Shown here piece by piece: positions 16,067-24,917 of a stretch of DNA of 27,689 nt. The DNA is from Clostridiales bacterium. Its GTDB lineage: Bacteria; Bacillota; Clostridia; Christensenellales; Aristaeellaceae. The notes under the pieces were generated by a model. The model did no database searches and was not told the origin of the DNA. It saw only the letters and a program-made list of their open reading frames with translations. The translations under genes and the position numbers were made by a program. The DNA lies in NCBI GenBank assembly GCA_004555535.1, contig SFHU01000029.1, positions 1 to 27,689 on the forward strand, given 5' to 3'. Numbering within the stretch: position 1 is the stretch's first letter; every line of letters begins with the position of its first letter.

Positions 16067-18078
16067 GCGTGGACAAACGCGAACGGATGCGGCAGCTGAT
16101 TGACCGGCTGAATGAGGCATCCAGGCAGTATTACGACCTCAACGAGCCGACGATTTCCGACGACGCGTGGGACGCGATGTACGCCGAGCTGCGCGCCCTG
16201 GAGGAGGAGACGGGCGAGCGTCTGCCGGATTCCCCGACGCGGCGCGTCGGCGGCGAGGTCATGGAGGGCTTTGAGCAGCACCGGCACATCGCCCGGCTCT
16301 GGAGCATGGACAAGGCGCAGAGCGAGGAGGCGATCCTCGCCTGGGCGCAGCGCTGCGAAAAGCTGACGGCGGAGGCCGGCGGCCTGCCGGAAAACACCTA
16401 CTGTGTCGAGTATAAGCTGGATGGGCTGACGCTCAACCTGACCTACGACGGCGGGCAGCTTGTGCAGGCGGCAACGCGCGGCGACGGTGTGGTCGGCGAG
16501 GCAATCCTGCCCCAGGCGATGACCATCGCGAGCATCCCGCTGACGATCCCCTTCAAGGGCCGCATGGAGGTGCAGGGCGAGTGCATCATGCGCCTGAGCG
16601 AGCTGGCGCGCTTCAACCGCACAGCGGCGGAGCCGCTCAAAAACGCGCGAAACGCGGCGGCAGGGGCGCTGCGAAACCTCGATCCGAAGGTGACGGCGAG
16701 CCGCCATCTTGACGCGCTGTTCTATCAGGTCGGCTATATCGAGGGCAGGAGCTTTGCGACGCAGGGCGAGATGCTCGGCTTCCTGCGTGAAAACGGCATC
16801 CGGGTCAGCCCCTTTGCCGCAGAGGCGGCGACGATTGAGGAGGCGATGGCGCTCGTTCGCCGCATCCAGGAGGAGCGGGAGTCGCTTGACTTCCTGATCG
16901 ACGGCGCGACGATCAAGCTGACGGACATGCGCACGCGCGAGGTGCTTGGTTATACGGACAAATTCCCGCGCTGGTCCATCGCCTTCAAGTTCCCCGCGCA
17001 GGAGACGGTTACCAGGCTCCTTGACGTCACCTGGGAGCTGGGGCGCACGGGCAAGCTCACGCCGCTGGCGCATTTGGAGCCCGTCGACATCTGCGGCGTG
17101 ACGGTCAAGCGCGCGACGCTCAACAACTACGGCGATATCTGCCGTAAACGCGTGCGCATCGGCAGCGAGGTCTGGGTACGCCGCAGCAACGACGTGATCC
17201 CGGAGATCATGGGCGTCGTGTACGAGGGAGAGGGTGATCCGCCCGAGACGGACATCCTGCCGCCGGCGGTCTGTCCCGCTTGCGGCGGGCCGCTGACCGA
17301 GCGCGGCGCGCATATCTTCTGTCTCAACCGAAAGACCTGCAGGCCGCAGGCCATCGCGCGAATGGCGCATTTTGCCTCGCGTCAGGGCATGGATATCGAG
17401 GCGTTTAGCGAGAAGACGGCGGAGCTGTTCTACGATCAGCTCGGCGTGCGCTCCGCCGCGGACCTGTATCTCCTGAAGAAGCCGGACATGGTCGTGCTCA
17501 AGGGCTTTGGCGAAAAGAAGGCCGACAAGCTGCTCTCGGAGCTTGACAAGAGCAGACATTGCGAGCTCGACGCCTTCCTCTTTGCCATCGGCATCCCGAA
17601 CATCGGCAAGAAGACGGCGCGCGATCTGATGGAGCACTTCGGCTCGCTGGAGGCGCTGATGCAGGCGACGCAGGATGAGCTTGTCGCGCTGGACGACGTC
17701 GGGGAGATCGTCGCCAGCTCGATTACGGAGTTCTTCGCCTTCGGGGAGAACAGGGACTTTGTGCAGGCCCTGCTCGACGCGGGCGTGCAGCCGCAGGTCA
17801 GCCAGCGAGAGGACGCGGGCACGCTCTTTGCCGGAATGACCTTCGTGCTGACCGGCACACTGCCGACGCTGACGCGCGCACAGGCGGAGGAGATCATTCT
17901 GCAAAACGGCGGCAAGACCGCCGGCAGCGTCTCCAAGAAGACGAGCGTCGTGCTTGCCGGGGAGAGCGCCGGAAGCAAGCTGCAGAAGGCTCAGACACTG
18001 GGTGTGCGGATCATGGAGGAGGAGGAATTCCTTTCCTTGGTGAAAAGCGCACAAAACAAGGCGCAGACAGACGCCTGA
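16063..18078 (+). CDS. ligA: NAD+-dependent DNA ligase LigA
   Basis: LigA seals nicks in DNA with NAD+ as the adenylate source. The 671 residues follow the family order: Ia domain with the YYDLNEPTISDDAWD NAD-binding segment, adenylation domain with K118 in YKLDG, OB fold, a zinc finger with C404, C407, C420 and C426, helix-hairpin-helix repeats (about 440–580, including IPNIGKKTA) and a C-terminal BRCT domain (about 587–665). Several conserved blocks differ from the E. coli type: GEAIL where GEDIT is usual, ATLNN for ATLHN, and RSNDVIPEI for RAGDVIP. I recognise these as the LigA type of many Clostridia, so they do not suggest a defect. The start overlaps pcrA by four bases. Confidence 0.97.
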   Translation: MSVDKRERMRQLIDRLNEASRQYYDLNEPTISDDAWDAMYAELRALEEETGERLPDSPTRRVGGEVMEGFEQHRHIARLWSMDKAQSEEAILAWAQRCEKLTAEAGGLPENTYCVEYKLDGLTLNLTYDGGQLVQAATRGDGVVGEAILPQAMTIASIPLTIPFKGRMEVQGECIMRLSELARFNRTAAEPLKNARNAAAGALRNLDPKVTASRHLDALFYQVGYIEGRSFATQGEMLGFLRENGIRVSPFAAEAATIEEAMALVRRIQEERESLDFLIDGATIKLTDMRTREVLGYTDKFPRWSIAFKFPAQETVTRLLDVTWELGRTGKLTPLAHLEPVDICGVTVKRATLNNYGDICRKRVRIGSEVWVRRSNDVIPEIMGVVYEGEGDPPETDILPPAVCPACGGPLTERGAHIFCLNRKTCRPQAIARMAHFASRQGMDIEAFSEKTAELFYDQLGVRSAADLYLLKKPDMVVLKGFGEKKADKLLSELDKSRHCELDAFLFAIGIPNIGKKTARDLMEHFGSLEALMQATQDELVALDDVGEIVASSITEFFAFGENRDFVQALLDAGVQPQVSQREDAGTLFAGMTFVLTGTLPTLTRAQAEEIILQNGGKTAGSVSKKTSVVLAGESAGSKLQKAQTLGVRIMEEEEFLSLVKSAQNKAQTDA

Positions 18079-18101
18079 CCCGGAGATTTTCCCACGGGGG
18101 A

Positions 18102-18130
18102 TTTCATTTTAGAGGGCTCCGTGGTATAAT
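18102..18130 (+). promoter_or_regulatory. extended -10 promoter for the yicC–coaBC operon
   Basis: A perfect TATAAT (18125–18130) is preceded by TGG, so an extended -10; a weak TTTCAT (18102–18107) lies 17 bases upstream. The GTGGTATAATG core is identical to that of the yerC promoter. The promoter begins 24 bases after the ligA stop, and no terminator was seen between them. Confidence 0.78.
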
Positions 18131-18160
18131 GTTTCCTAAACCTGCAAAGGAGGAATCCCC

Positions 18161-19033
<873 letters not shown>

Positions 19034-19054
19034 CGAAGGAAGCGGAGGAAGAAC

Positions 19055-19330
19055 GTGGATATCAAGCTCATCAATGTCGGCTATGGCAACTTCATCTCGT
19101 CCGGCCGCATCATCGCGATCATCGGCCCGGATTCCGCGCCGGTCAAGCGCATTATCCAGGAGGCCAAGGAGGAGCGGCGCCTGATCGACGCCACCTACGG
19201 CCGCCGCACGCGCGCCGTGATCATCTCGGACAGCGACCATGTGATTCTCTCGGCGGTTCAGCCGGAAACCATCGCCCACCGGTTTGACATCAAGGACAAC
19301 ACGACGATCGTGGAGGAGGAAGAACCGTAA
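19055..19330 (+). CDS. remA: RemA family regulator (DUF370)
   Basis: A 91-residue member of the RemA family. In B. subtilis RemA is a DNA-binding activator of biofilm matrix and osmoprotection genes. The sequence opens with the family's INVGYGNFISSGRIIAII and keeps the basic RRTRAVIISDS segment. The start is GTG after GCGGAGGAA (19042–19050). Its stop overlaps the gmk start by one base (TAATG). Because RemA is kept in many Clostridia that lack the B. subtilis matrix genes, its targets here are unknown. Confidence 0.93.
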   Translation: MDIKLINVGYGNFISSGRIIAIIGPDSAPVKRIIQEAKEERRLIDATYGRRTRAVIISDSDHVILSAVQPETIAHRFDIKDNTTIVEEEEP

Positions 19331-19902
19331 TGGGCAAAATGGGTGTGCTGTTCGTCTTTTCCGGTCCGTCCGGCGTGGGCAAGGGGACGCTCAAAAAGCG
19401 GCTGCTTGAGGAGTTCAAGGGGCAGATTGTCGATTCCGTCTCCGCGACGACGCGGGAGCCGCGGAAGGACGAGCAGGATGGAAGGGAATACTTTTTCATC
19501 AGCAGGCAGGAATTCGACCGGCGTGTCGAGAATAATGACTTTCTGGAGCATGCCGAGTTTTCGGGCAACTGCTACGGAACGCCGAGAGAGAACGTCATGA
19601 ACCTGCTTAACCGGGGCATTGACGTCGTGCTGGAAATCGACGTGCAGGGCGCGCGTCAGGTGAGGGAAAAGATGTCCGATTGCGTGAGCATCTTCATTCT
19701 TCCGCCCAGCTTTGAGGAGCTGGAGCACCGCCTGCGCGAGCGGCATACCGAGACGGAGGACAAGATTCTCGAAAGGCTGGAGACGGCGAGGCGGGAGATC
19801 CCCTGCGCTCCGGAATACGATTATCAGATTGTCAACAATGATCTTGACGCGGCCTATGACCAGCTGCGCAACGTGTATGTGCACGCCGCGCAAAGGGCTT
19901 GA
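19330..19902 (+). CDS. gmk: guanylate kinase
   Basis: Gmk phosphorylates GMP to GDP with ATP, feeding GTP, dGTP and (p)ppGpp pools. The 190 residues have the P-loop FSGPSGVGKGTL (residues 9–20), the GMP-binding TTREPRKDEQDGREYFF segment (shortened here to its key part) and a normal length. The start at 19330 follows GGAGGAGGA by nine bases and lies in the remA stop codon; an ATG three codons later is the only alternative. It is followed by rpoZ after 27 bases, a pairing widespread in bacteria. Confidence 0.97.
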   Translation: MGKMGVLFVFSGPSGVGKGTLKKRLLEEFKGQIVDSVSATTREPRKDEQDGREYFFISRQEFDRRVENNDFLEHAEFSGNCYGTPRENVMNLLNRGIDVVLEIDVQGARQVREKMSDCVSIFILPPSFEELEHRLRERHTETEDKILERLETARREIPCAPEYDYQIVNNDLDAAYDQLRNVYVHAAQRA

Positions 19903-19929
19903 GGCGCGAGAGAAAGAGGAGGAAACGCT

Positions 19930-20151
19930 ATGTCCATGACCGATCCCACGATCCTTCAGCTTCTTGAAAAGGCTGACTGCCGCTATACGCTGGTCGTCGA
20001 GGTGTCCAAGCGTGCACGCCAGCTGGTCGACGGCATCCCGCCGCTCATCGATGCCAAGGACAAGGAGAACATGCCCGTCTCCATCGCGATTGACGAGGTC
20101 AACCGCGGCTTGATCGCCTACGAGCGCACGCAGGAAGCCGATGCCCGATAA
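19930..20151 (+). CDS. rpoZ: RNA polymerase omega subunit
   Basis: The 73-residue omega subunit helps fold and hold the beta' subunit of RNA polymerase. The family core is present: YTLVVEVSKRARQL (20–33), followed by IDAKDKENMPVSIAIDE and NRGLIAYE. The start follows GAGGAGG by seven bases; a second ATG two codons on is possible. The 3' end overlaps coaBC by 11 bases. Confidence 0.93.
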   Translation: MSMTDPTILQLLEKADCRYTLVVEVSKRARQLVDGIPPLIDAKDKENMPVSIAIDEVNRGLIAYERTQEADAR

Positions 20152-21376
20152 AACCGAAAAAAAGTGCGTTGTCCTCGGTGTAACCGGGGGCATCGCTGCA
20201 TATAAGGCCTGTGAGATTCTTCGTCTGCTGCAAAAGCAGGGCATGGACGTCTTTGTGGTGATGACGAAGAACGCGACGCGCTTTGTCGCGCCGCTGACCT
20301 TTGAAACACTGAGCGGCCATCCCGTCGCGGTGGATACGTTCGAGCGACCCGCTACCTGGGAGGTTGAGCACATCGCGCTGGCCAAGCGCGCGGATCTCTT
20401 CCTGATCGCGCCCGCGACGGCCAATATCATCGCCAAGCTGGCCTGCGGCATCGCGGACGATATGCTCTCCACGACGGTGCTGGCCACGCACGCACCCGTG
20501 ATGATCGCGCCGGCGATGAACACGGGCATGTGGGAGAACCCTGCGACGCAGGACAACCTTCGCACGCTCATGGCGCGCGGCGTTCGGGTTGTCGCGCCTG
20601 CCAGCGGACATCTGGCCTGCGGCGACAGCGGCGCCGGCAAGCTCGAGGATGTGGAGGTCATCGTCCGGCAGGCCGTGCAGGTGCTTCAGGGCAGCCAAAG
20701 GCGGGACATGGAGGGCCTGCGCGTGATGGTCACTGCTGGGCCGACGCGCGAGCCGCTTGATCCCGTGCGTTACATCTCCAACCGCTCCTCCGGCAAGATG
20801 GGCTATGCCATTGCGCGCGCGGCGGCAAGGCGCGGCGCGCAGGTGACGCTGCTCAGCGGGCCGGTATCACTGCCCAAACCCGAGGGGGTCGAGGTCGTTC
20901 CGATCCTGACGACGCAGGAGCTGCTCGAGCGTGCCGGCGAGCGGGTGGATGCGCAGGATGTGCTCATCCAGGCGGCGGCTCCGGCGGATTATCGCGCGAA
21001 GGAGATCGCCCCGCAGAAGATCAAGAAGCAGGGCGGCGCGGGCATGACCCTTGAGCTGGTCGAAAACCCGGATGTCGCCGCAGCACTCGGCCAAAGAAAG
21101 CAGCCGCATCAGGTGTTTGTAGGCTTTGCGGCGGAAACGAATGACGTTCAAGCACATGCCCGGGACAAGCTCGCGCGCAAGAACCTCGACATGATCGTCG
21201 CCAACGATGTGACGAGACCGGGCGCGGGTTTTGACGTCGATACCAATATCGTGACGCTAATGACCGGGGAGGGCAGCATTGCGCTCGAGCTCATGACCAA
21301 GGACGAGGTCGCACAGCGGATCCTCGACCGCGTGCTCGAGCTGCGCGGGGAGCGCACGGGGACTACGGAATCCTGA
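20141..21376 (+). CDS. coaBC: bifunctional phosphopantothenoylcysteine decarboxylase / synthetase
   Basis: CoaBC carries out two steps of coenzyme A synthesis: joining cysteine to 4'-phosphopantothenate (CoaB) and decarboxylating the product (CoaC). The 411 residues hold an N-terminal flavoprotein CoaC domain with GVTGGIAAYKA (13–23), the PAMNTGMW substrate clamp and the catalytic-cysteine loop HLACGDSGAGKLED. The C-terminal CoaB domain (about 190–400) has TAGPTREPLDPVR and NRSSGKMG for nucleotide binding. It overlaps rpoZ by 11 bases, with AGGAAG close upstream. In B. subtilis priA, def and fmt follow; here the group ends at a bidirectional terminator. Confidence 0.97.
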   Translation: MPDKTEKKCVVLGVTGGIAAYKACEILRLLQKQGMDVFVVMTKNATRFVAPLTFETLSGHPVAVDTFERPATWEVEHIALAKRADLFLIAPATANIIAKLACGIADDMLSTTVLATHAPVMIAPAMNTGMWENPATQDNLRTLMARGVRVVAPASGHLACGDSGAGKLEDVEVIVRQAVQVLQGSQRRDMEGLRVMVTAGPTREPLDPVRYISNRSSGKMGYAIARAAARRGAQVTLLSGPVSLPKPEGVEVVPILTTQELLERAGERVDAQDVLIQAAAPADYRAKEIAPQKIKKQGGAGMTLELVENPDVAAALGQRKQPHQVFVGFAAETNDVQAHARDKLARKNLDMIVANDVTRPGAGFDVDTNIVTLMTGEGSIALELMTKDEVAQRILDRVLELRGERTGTTES

Positions 21377-21383
21377 CAAAGCC

Positions 21384-21423
21384 ATATAAAAAAGCAGGCA
21401 AAAAACCTGCTTTTTTGTATATC
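21384..21423. terminator. bidirectional terminator between coaBC and recX
   Basis: AAAAAAGCAGG (21388–21398) pairs with CCTGCTTTTTT (21406–21416) around a seven-base loop, with ATAT repeats at the outer ends. The A and T tracts make it usable for both coaBC (plus) and the lgt–pncB–recX operon (minus). Confidence 0.93.
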
Positions 21424-21432
21424 TCGGAACGA

Positions 21433-22095
21433 TTAATCCGCCGGGGCCTGCTCCTCAAGCAGCTGCGAAAGGGCCTTGCGTGCATGGTCATAGCCATATC
21501 CGCGACGGATCAGCGCGGCGGATACCTTCTGCCGCTCCGCAGGCAGCGAAAGGTCGCGTCCCTTTGCAGCCTTGCGCGCCGTTTTGAGCGCGCCCTCGAG
21601 CAGCTCATCCTCGTCAATCGCGTCGAGCGTTTGGCCAATGGTTTCGCTGCTCACGCCCTTACGGCGAAGCTCCATGCCGATGCGCCTCGTGCCCATGCCC
21701 TTTCCGGTGCGGGAAGCCGCCCACTGCGCCGCAAAGTCCGCATCGTTCAGATAGCCGGCCTCCTGCATCCGCGCCATCACGCGGTCGATTGTCTCCTCCG
21801 GATACGCACACTGGTGAAGCGCATCGCGGAGCTCCTTCTCGGTGCGCGCGCGGACGGCGAGCAGGGATACGGCCTTTTCCAGTGCAAAGGGATAGGCGCG
21901 CTCGCGCAGAAGCGTCTCAAATGCCGCCTCGTCAAAGGGCGTTCCGCCGCGATAGGGGCGTTCCTTGAGCAGCGCGCGGGGCATGACGCGCGTTTCGCCG
22001 CTTGAGAGCGAGAGCACCGCGCGGCCATGGACACGCCTGACGCTCAGAAGGGTCAGAGAGGACAACGGAATCTCGCTCCTTTCGATGCGCATCAC
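21433..22095 (-). CDS. recX: RecA modulator RecX
   Basis: RecX binds RecA filaments and limits recombination. The 220 residues hold the three-helix repeats of the family, for example RTEKELRDALHQCAYPEETI, then GYLNDADFAAQWAASR and GTRRIGMELRRKGV. The frame can start at GTG 22095 or ATG 22092, but neither has a good ribosome-binding site. A TTG at 22065 has AAAGGAG (22076–22082, minus strand) ten bases away and would give a protein beginning SSLTLLSVRR, which lines up with the usual RecX N-terminus. It follows pncB by five bases and ends at the shared terminator 21384–21423. Confidence 0.88.
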   Translation of the reverse strand: MMRIERSEIPLSSLTLLSVRRVHGRAVLSLSSGETRVMPRALLKERPYRGGTPFDEAAFETLLRERAYPFALEKAVSLLAVRARTEKELRDALHQCAYPEETIDRVMARMQEAGYLNDADFAAQWAASRTGKGMGTRRIGMELRRKGVSSETIGQTLDAIDEDELLEGALKTARKAAKGRDLSLPAERQKVSAALIRRGYGYDHARKALSQLLEEQAPAD

Positions 22096-22100
22096 AGGGT

Positions 22101-23534
22101 TCAGGCCTTGCGCTGGCCGAGCAGCCGGCTCTTGAGCGTGTACAGGCCCTCAGAGAGGTCAACCTTGTAGCGGTGCGGACTGTGCAGACGCTTGTATTCG
22201 TCCCAGAAGGTATCGAGATCGCGCTTCTGATACTCTGCGATGTCGTGGAGGGTGGGCAGATCGTAAACCAGCTCGCCCTTTTCAAAGATCGGAACGAGCA
22301 GGCTGCGCGCCTCGTAGTCGCACAGGGTCATGCGCTTCCAGGTGTGCTCCGGGTCGAAGATCTCGATCGGCTCGCCGCCCGACAGGTTCTCATCGGCGAG
22401 GGCAATGAGGTCGGCAAGGGCCTTGCCCGTGCGCCGGTCGTAATAGCGCAGCACCTGCTTGATACCGGGGTTGGTCACCTTCGCCGGGTTTTCGGAGATC
22501 TTGATGCGGGGCTCAAACACGCCGTTCATCTCTTGCGCGGCGAGCTTGTATACGGCGCCCAGGCAGGGGTTGTCCATGCTGGTGATGAGCTTCGTGCCAA
22601 TGCCCCAGACGTCGATGGCCGCGCCCTGGGCCTTGAGATCCCAGATGATCTCCTCGTCGATGTCGCCGGAGGCGAAGATCTTTGCGTTCGGGAAGCCGGC
22701 CTCGTCGAGCATCCTGCGCGCCTGGCGGCTCAGAAAGGCGAGGTCGCCGCTGTCCAGACGGATGCCCATCGGCTCGATGCCGCGCGCACGGAGCTCGTTA
22801 AAGACCGTGATCGCGTTGGGCACGCCGCTGCCCAGCGTGTCATAGGTGTCCACCAGCAGCAGGCACTGGTTCGGGAACACGTCCGCATAGGCGCGGAACG
22901 CCGTCAGCTCGTCAGGGAAGGACATCACCCAGCTGTGCGCATGTGTGCCGCCGACGGGCACGTCGAACATCTGGCCGGTCAGCACATTGCTCGTCGCCTG
23001 GAAGCCGCCGATGATCGCCGCGCGGGCGCCGTAGATGCCGGCGTCCGGTCCCTGCGCACGGCGCAGGCCAAACTCGAGCACGCGGTCGCCGCGCGCCGCC
23101 TGGATGATGCGGGAGGCCTTCGTCGCAATCAGCGTCTGATGGCCGAGGATGTTGAGCAGCGCAGTCTCCAGCAGCTGGGCCTCCATGATCGGGGCGGTCA
23201 CGCGCATGATCGGCTCATCCGGGAAGATTACCGTGCCCTCGGGCACGGCGGCGATATCGCCCGTGAAGCGGAAGGAGGCGAGGTAGTCAAGGAACGCCTC
23301 GTCGAAAATCTTCAGGCTGCGCAGGTAGGCGATATCCTCCTCGCCAAAGTGCAGGTTCGTGATGTAGTCGACGGCCTGCTCGAGTCCGGCGGCGATGGCA
23401 TAGGAGGTGATGTCGCCCTGCTTGCGGTAGAAGACGTCAAAGCAGGCGCGGCTGTCCTTCATGCCATGGCGCAGATAGCCGTTCATCATGGTCAGCTCGT
23501 AGAGGTCGGTCATCATGGTCAGATTTCTCATCAC
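22101..23534 (-). CDS. pncB: nicotinate phosphoribosyltransferase
   Basis: PncB makes nicotinate mononucleotide from nicotinate, PRPP and ATP in NAD salvage (Preiss–Handler pathway). The 477 residues match the longer Gram-positive type: MTDLYELTMMNGY at the N-terminus, the region VGGTHAHSWVMSF around the histidine block, RLDSGDL, and the FASGDIDEE and GIGTKLITS PRPP and base-site segments. The start may be GTG (23534) or the adjacent ATG (23531); the only upstream site is a weak AAAGAGAG inside the end of lgt. It begins three bases after the lgt stop, so translation is probably coupled. Placing NAD salvage after a lipoprotein enzyme is an unusual pairing. Confidence 0.96.
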   Translation of the reverse strand: MMRNLTMMTDLYELTMMNGYLRHGMKDSRACFDVFYRKQGDITSYAIAAGLEQAVDYITNLHFGEEDIAYLRSLKIFDEAFLDYLASFRFTGDIAAVPEGTVIFPDEPIMRVTAPIMEAQLLETALLNILGHQTLIATKASRIIQAARGDRVLEFGLRRAQGPDAGIYGARAAIIGGFQATSNVLTGQMFDVPVGGTHAHSWVMSFPDELTAFRAYADVFPNQCLLLVDTYDTLGSGVPNAITVFNELRARGIEPMGIRLDSGDLAFLSRQARRMLDEAGFPNAKIFASGDIDEEIIWDLKAQGAAIDVWGIGTKLITSMDNPCLGAVYKLAAQEMNGVFEPRIKISENPAKVTNPGIKQVLRYYDRRTGKALADLIALADENLSGGEPIEIFDPEHTWKRMTLCDYEARSLLVPIFEKGELVYDLPTLHDIAEYQKRDLDTFWDEYKRLHSPHRYKVDLSEGLYTLKSRLLGQRKA

Positions 23535-23537
23535 GGA

Positions 23538-24680
23538 TCACTCTCTTTCATCGGTGTTCGGGCAAAAACGATAGCACAGCAGCCAGCCGCAGAGGATCAG
23601 CTGAAGCATCGCGGCGCACTGCCTGAGGGAGACATAGTAGGTATTGTCGGCGTTGGCGCGGCCGATGCCGGCGATCAGGAGGCCGACGATGAACGCGGCA
23701 TCGAGAAGAAGGGGAGCCGCGGTCACGGGATCAAAGCGCCGGCTGTCCAGCGTCCACAGGATGATGATGGCGAGCTGGGAGACGAGCAGCAGCACGAGGC
23801 TGATCTGGGAGAAGCGGAAGAGGAAGCTGTACGCGCCGCGCTCGAATTCGCCCAGAAACGTCGTGACCAGGCACAGCACAGCGCTGACGAGCGGCAGGAC
23901 GATGACGGCGCTGATCCGGTCGCGGATGCGCAGGAAGAAGTAGACGACCACGGCGAAGGCGGCGAGGGCGGAGAGCACCTGGGAGATCCGCACAAAGTCG
24001 CTGATGAACGTCAGGCTGTCGCTTCGCAGGCCCTCGATCACCGTCCGTCCGGCGCAATAGGCCAGCAGGTACCAGCAGAAGACGTCGCCCGTGCGGCGGC
24101 GGTGCCTGCGCACGGCCAGCAGAATCGCGAAGACGAGCAGATCCCAGCAGAATTCATAGAAGAAGGTGGCCATGTGCCAGTACCAGAACTCGCCGACGGG
24201 GATCTCGACGGCGAAGGGGAAGAACTGAAGCGCCTCCTCGGAGATGCGCAGGCCGTAGGCCTCCATGTTGATGTAGTTGCCCCAGCGGCCGATCGCCTGA
24301 CCGAGCACGAGGGAGGGCGCGATGACGTCGAGCAGGGAGAGCATCGGCAGGCCGTGCTTGCGCGAGACGATGCGCGCGGCGATGAGGCCGCCGATGACCG
24401 CGCCGTAGATCGCCAGCCCGCCCTGGCGGATGTCGAGGATGGAGAGCAGATCGTCCGCGTAGTTGTTGAAGCGGAAGACGACGTAATACAGCCGCGCAAA
24501 GACGATGGCCAGCGGAATGGCGTACAGGAGAAAATCCACCATCGTGTCATGCGGAAAGCCCTGGCGCTGCGCCTCGCGGCCGGCCAGAAGGAGGCCGATG
24601 AGGATGGCGGCGACAATCAGAATGGCATACCAGCTGATGCCAAGGAAGGCGATCCTGTCAAAGAGGGGTCTGCTGAGCAT
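23538..24680 (-). CDS. lgt: prolipoprotein diacylglyceryl transferase with C-terminal membrane extension
   Basis: Lgt adds diacylglycerol from phosphatidylglycerol to the lipobox cysteine of prolipoproteins. The Lgt signature GRWGNYINMEAYG lies at residues 131–143, and the late GRTVIEGLRSDSL motif with a conserved Arg at 211–223. The usual protein (about 260–290 residues) ends near residue 255. Here the frame continues to 380 with about four more hydrophobic segments (about 257–277, 291–309, 322–340, 355–370). The start at 24680 has GGAGG (24687–24691, minus strand) six bases away; the ATG at 24704 lies upstream of that site and is unlikely. It is the first gene of lgt–pncB–recX, behind a 255-base leader with two structured repeats. 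Confidence 0.93.
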   Translation of the reverse strand: MLSRPLFDRIAFLGISWYAILIVAAILIGLLLAGREAQRQGFPHDTMVDFLLYAIPLAIVFARLYYVVFRFNNYADDLLSILDIRQGGLAIYGAVIGGLIAARIVSRKHGLPMLSLLDVIAPSLVLGQAIGRWGNYINMEAYGLRISEEALQFFPFAVEIPVGEFWYWHMATFFYEFCWDLLVFAILLAVRRHRRRTGDVFCWYLLAYCAGRTVIEGLRSDSLTFISDFVRISQVLSALAAFAVVVYFFLRIRDRISAVIVLPLVSAVLCLVTTFLGEFERGAYSFLFRFSQISLVLLLVSQLAIIILWTLDSRRFDPVTAAPLLLDAAFIVGLLIAGIGRANADNTYYVSLRQCAAMLQLILCGWLLCYRFCPNTDERE

Positions 24681-24727
24681 GATAAACCTCCAGTCAAGGG
24701 GCAAGGCTATTTCTGTTTGTTCCTAAA

Positions 24728-24822
24728 CCGGCACGATGTCGGTTGCATCGCCGGCGAAATGATGTAAATCCCATTGCTTTGCGACCGGGGCCGGAGCTTT
24801 GCAGAAGGACTTACAGAGTAAA
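24728..24822 (-). ncRNA. structured leader RNA, copy 2 of a tandem 95-nt repeat (proximal to lgt)
   Basis: Counting 1–95 on the minus strand (position p is coordinate 24823 minus p). The unit starts TTTACTCTGTAAGTCC and is 71/95 identical to the upstream copy with no gap. Positions 8–16 pair with 52–60 (TGTAAGTCC with GGATTTACA, one G·U). Positions 20–21 pair with 50–51 by G·U. C27 and G26 pair with G46 and C47, closing an inner hairpin with a UCCG loop option. A 3' hairpin uses 79–83 with 93–97. The G·U pairs exist only on the minus strand, which fixes the orientation. The identity of the RNA is unknown to me; regulation of lgt–pncB–recX is inference. Confidence 0.65.
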
Positions 24823-24917
24823 TCGGCATGACGCCGATTGCATTACCGATCAAGTGGTGAAAGTCCCGTTGCCATGCGGCCGAGGCCGAAGCTTTACGGA
24901 AGGACTTTCATAGTAAA
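24823..24917 (-). ncRNA. structured leader RNA, copy 1 of a tandem 95-nt repeat (promoter side)
   Basis: Position p is coordinate 24918 minus p. It abuts copy 2 exactly. TGAAAGTCC (8–16) pairs perfectly with GGACTTTCA (52–60). Compared with copy 2, the pair 10–58 is A–U here and U–A there, a true compensatory double change. Position 13–55 is G–C here, G·U there. Positions 79–85 and 91–97 form AATCGGC / GCCGATT, where 81–95 is U–A here and C–G in copy 2. The hairpin loop option here is UUCG. The unit begins about 18 bases after the predicted transcript start, so it is the first thing transcribed from the lgt promoter. Confidence 0.65.

Noticed and set aside
13607..16120. An 837-codon minus-strand open frame opposite pcrA
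   Set aside because: pcrA has all helicase motifs in its own frame; the antisense frame has no family features and arises from codon bias.
15832..18054. A 740-codon minus-strand open frame opposite ligA
   Set aside because: LigA is unmistakable on the plus strand; this is a compositional shadow.
16063..18078. Reading the LigA substitutions (GEAIL, ATLNN, RSND) as signs of a dead or foreign ligase
   Set aside because: The active lysine and all four zinc cysteines are present, and the same variants occur in the LigA type I know from other Clostridia.
22173..24767. An 864-codon plus-strand open frame across pncB and lgt
   Set aside because: It runs antisense to two real genes and ends inside the RNA repeats; the product is Asp/Glu/Arg-rich without domains.
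24728..24917. Assigning the tandem repeats to the cobalamin, c-di-GMP-I, TPP or SAM riboswitch classes
   Set aside because: There are brief look-alikes (GGTGAAAGTCC on the plus strand; GCAAAGC followed by CGGCC on the minus strand), but the defining cores, such as GCCACTG for cobalamin or the GGGCAAACC half of c-di-GMP-I, are absent.
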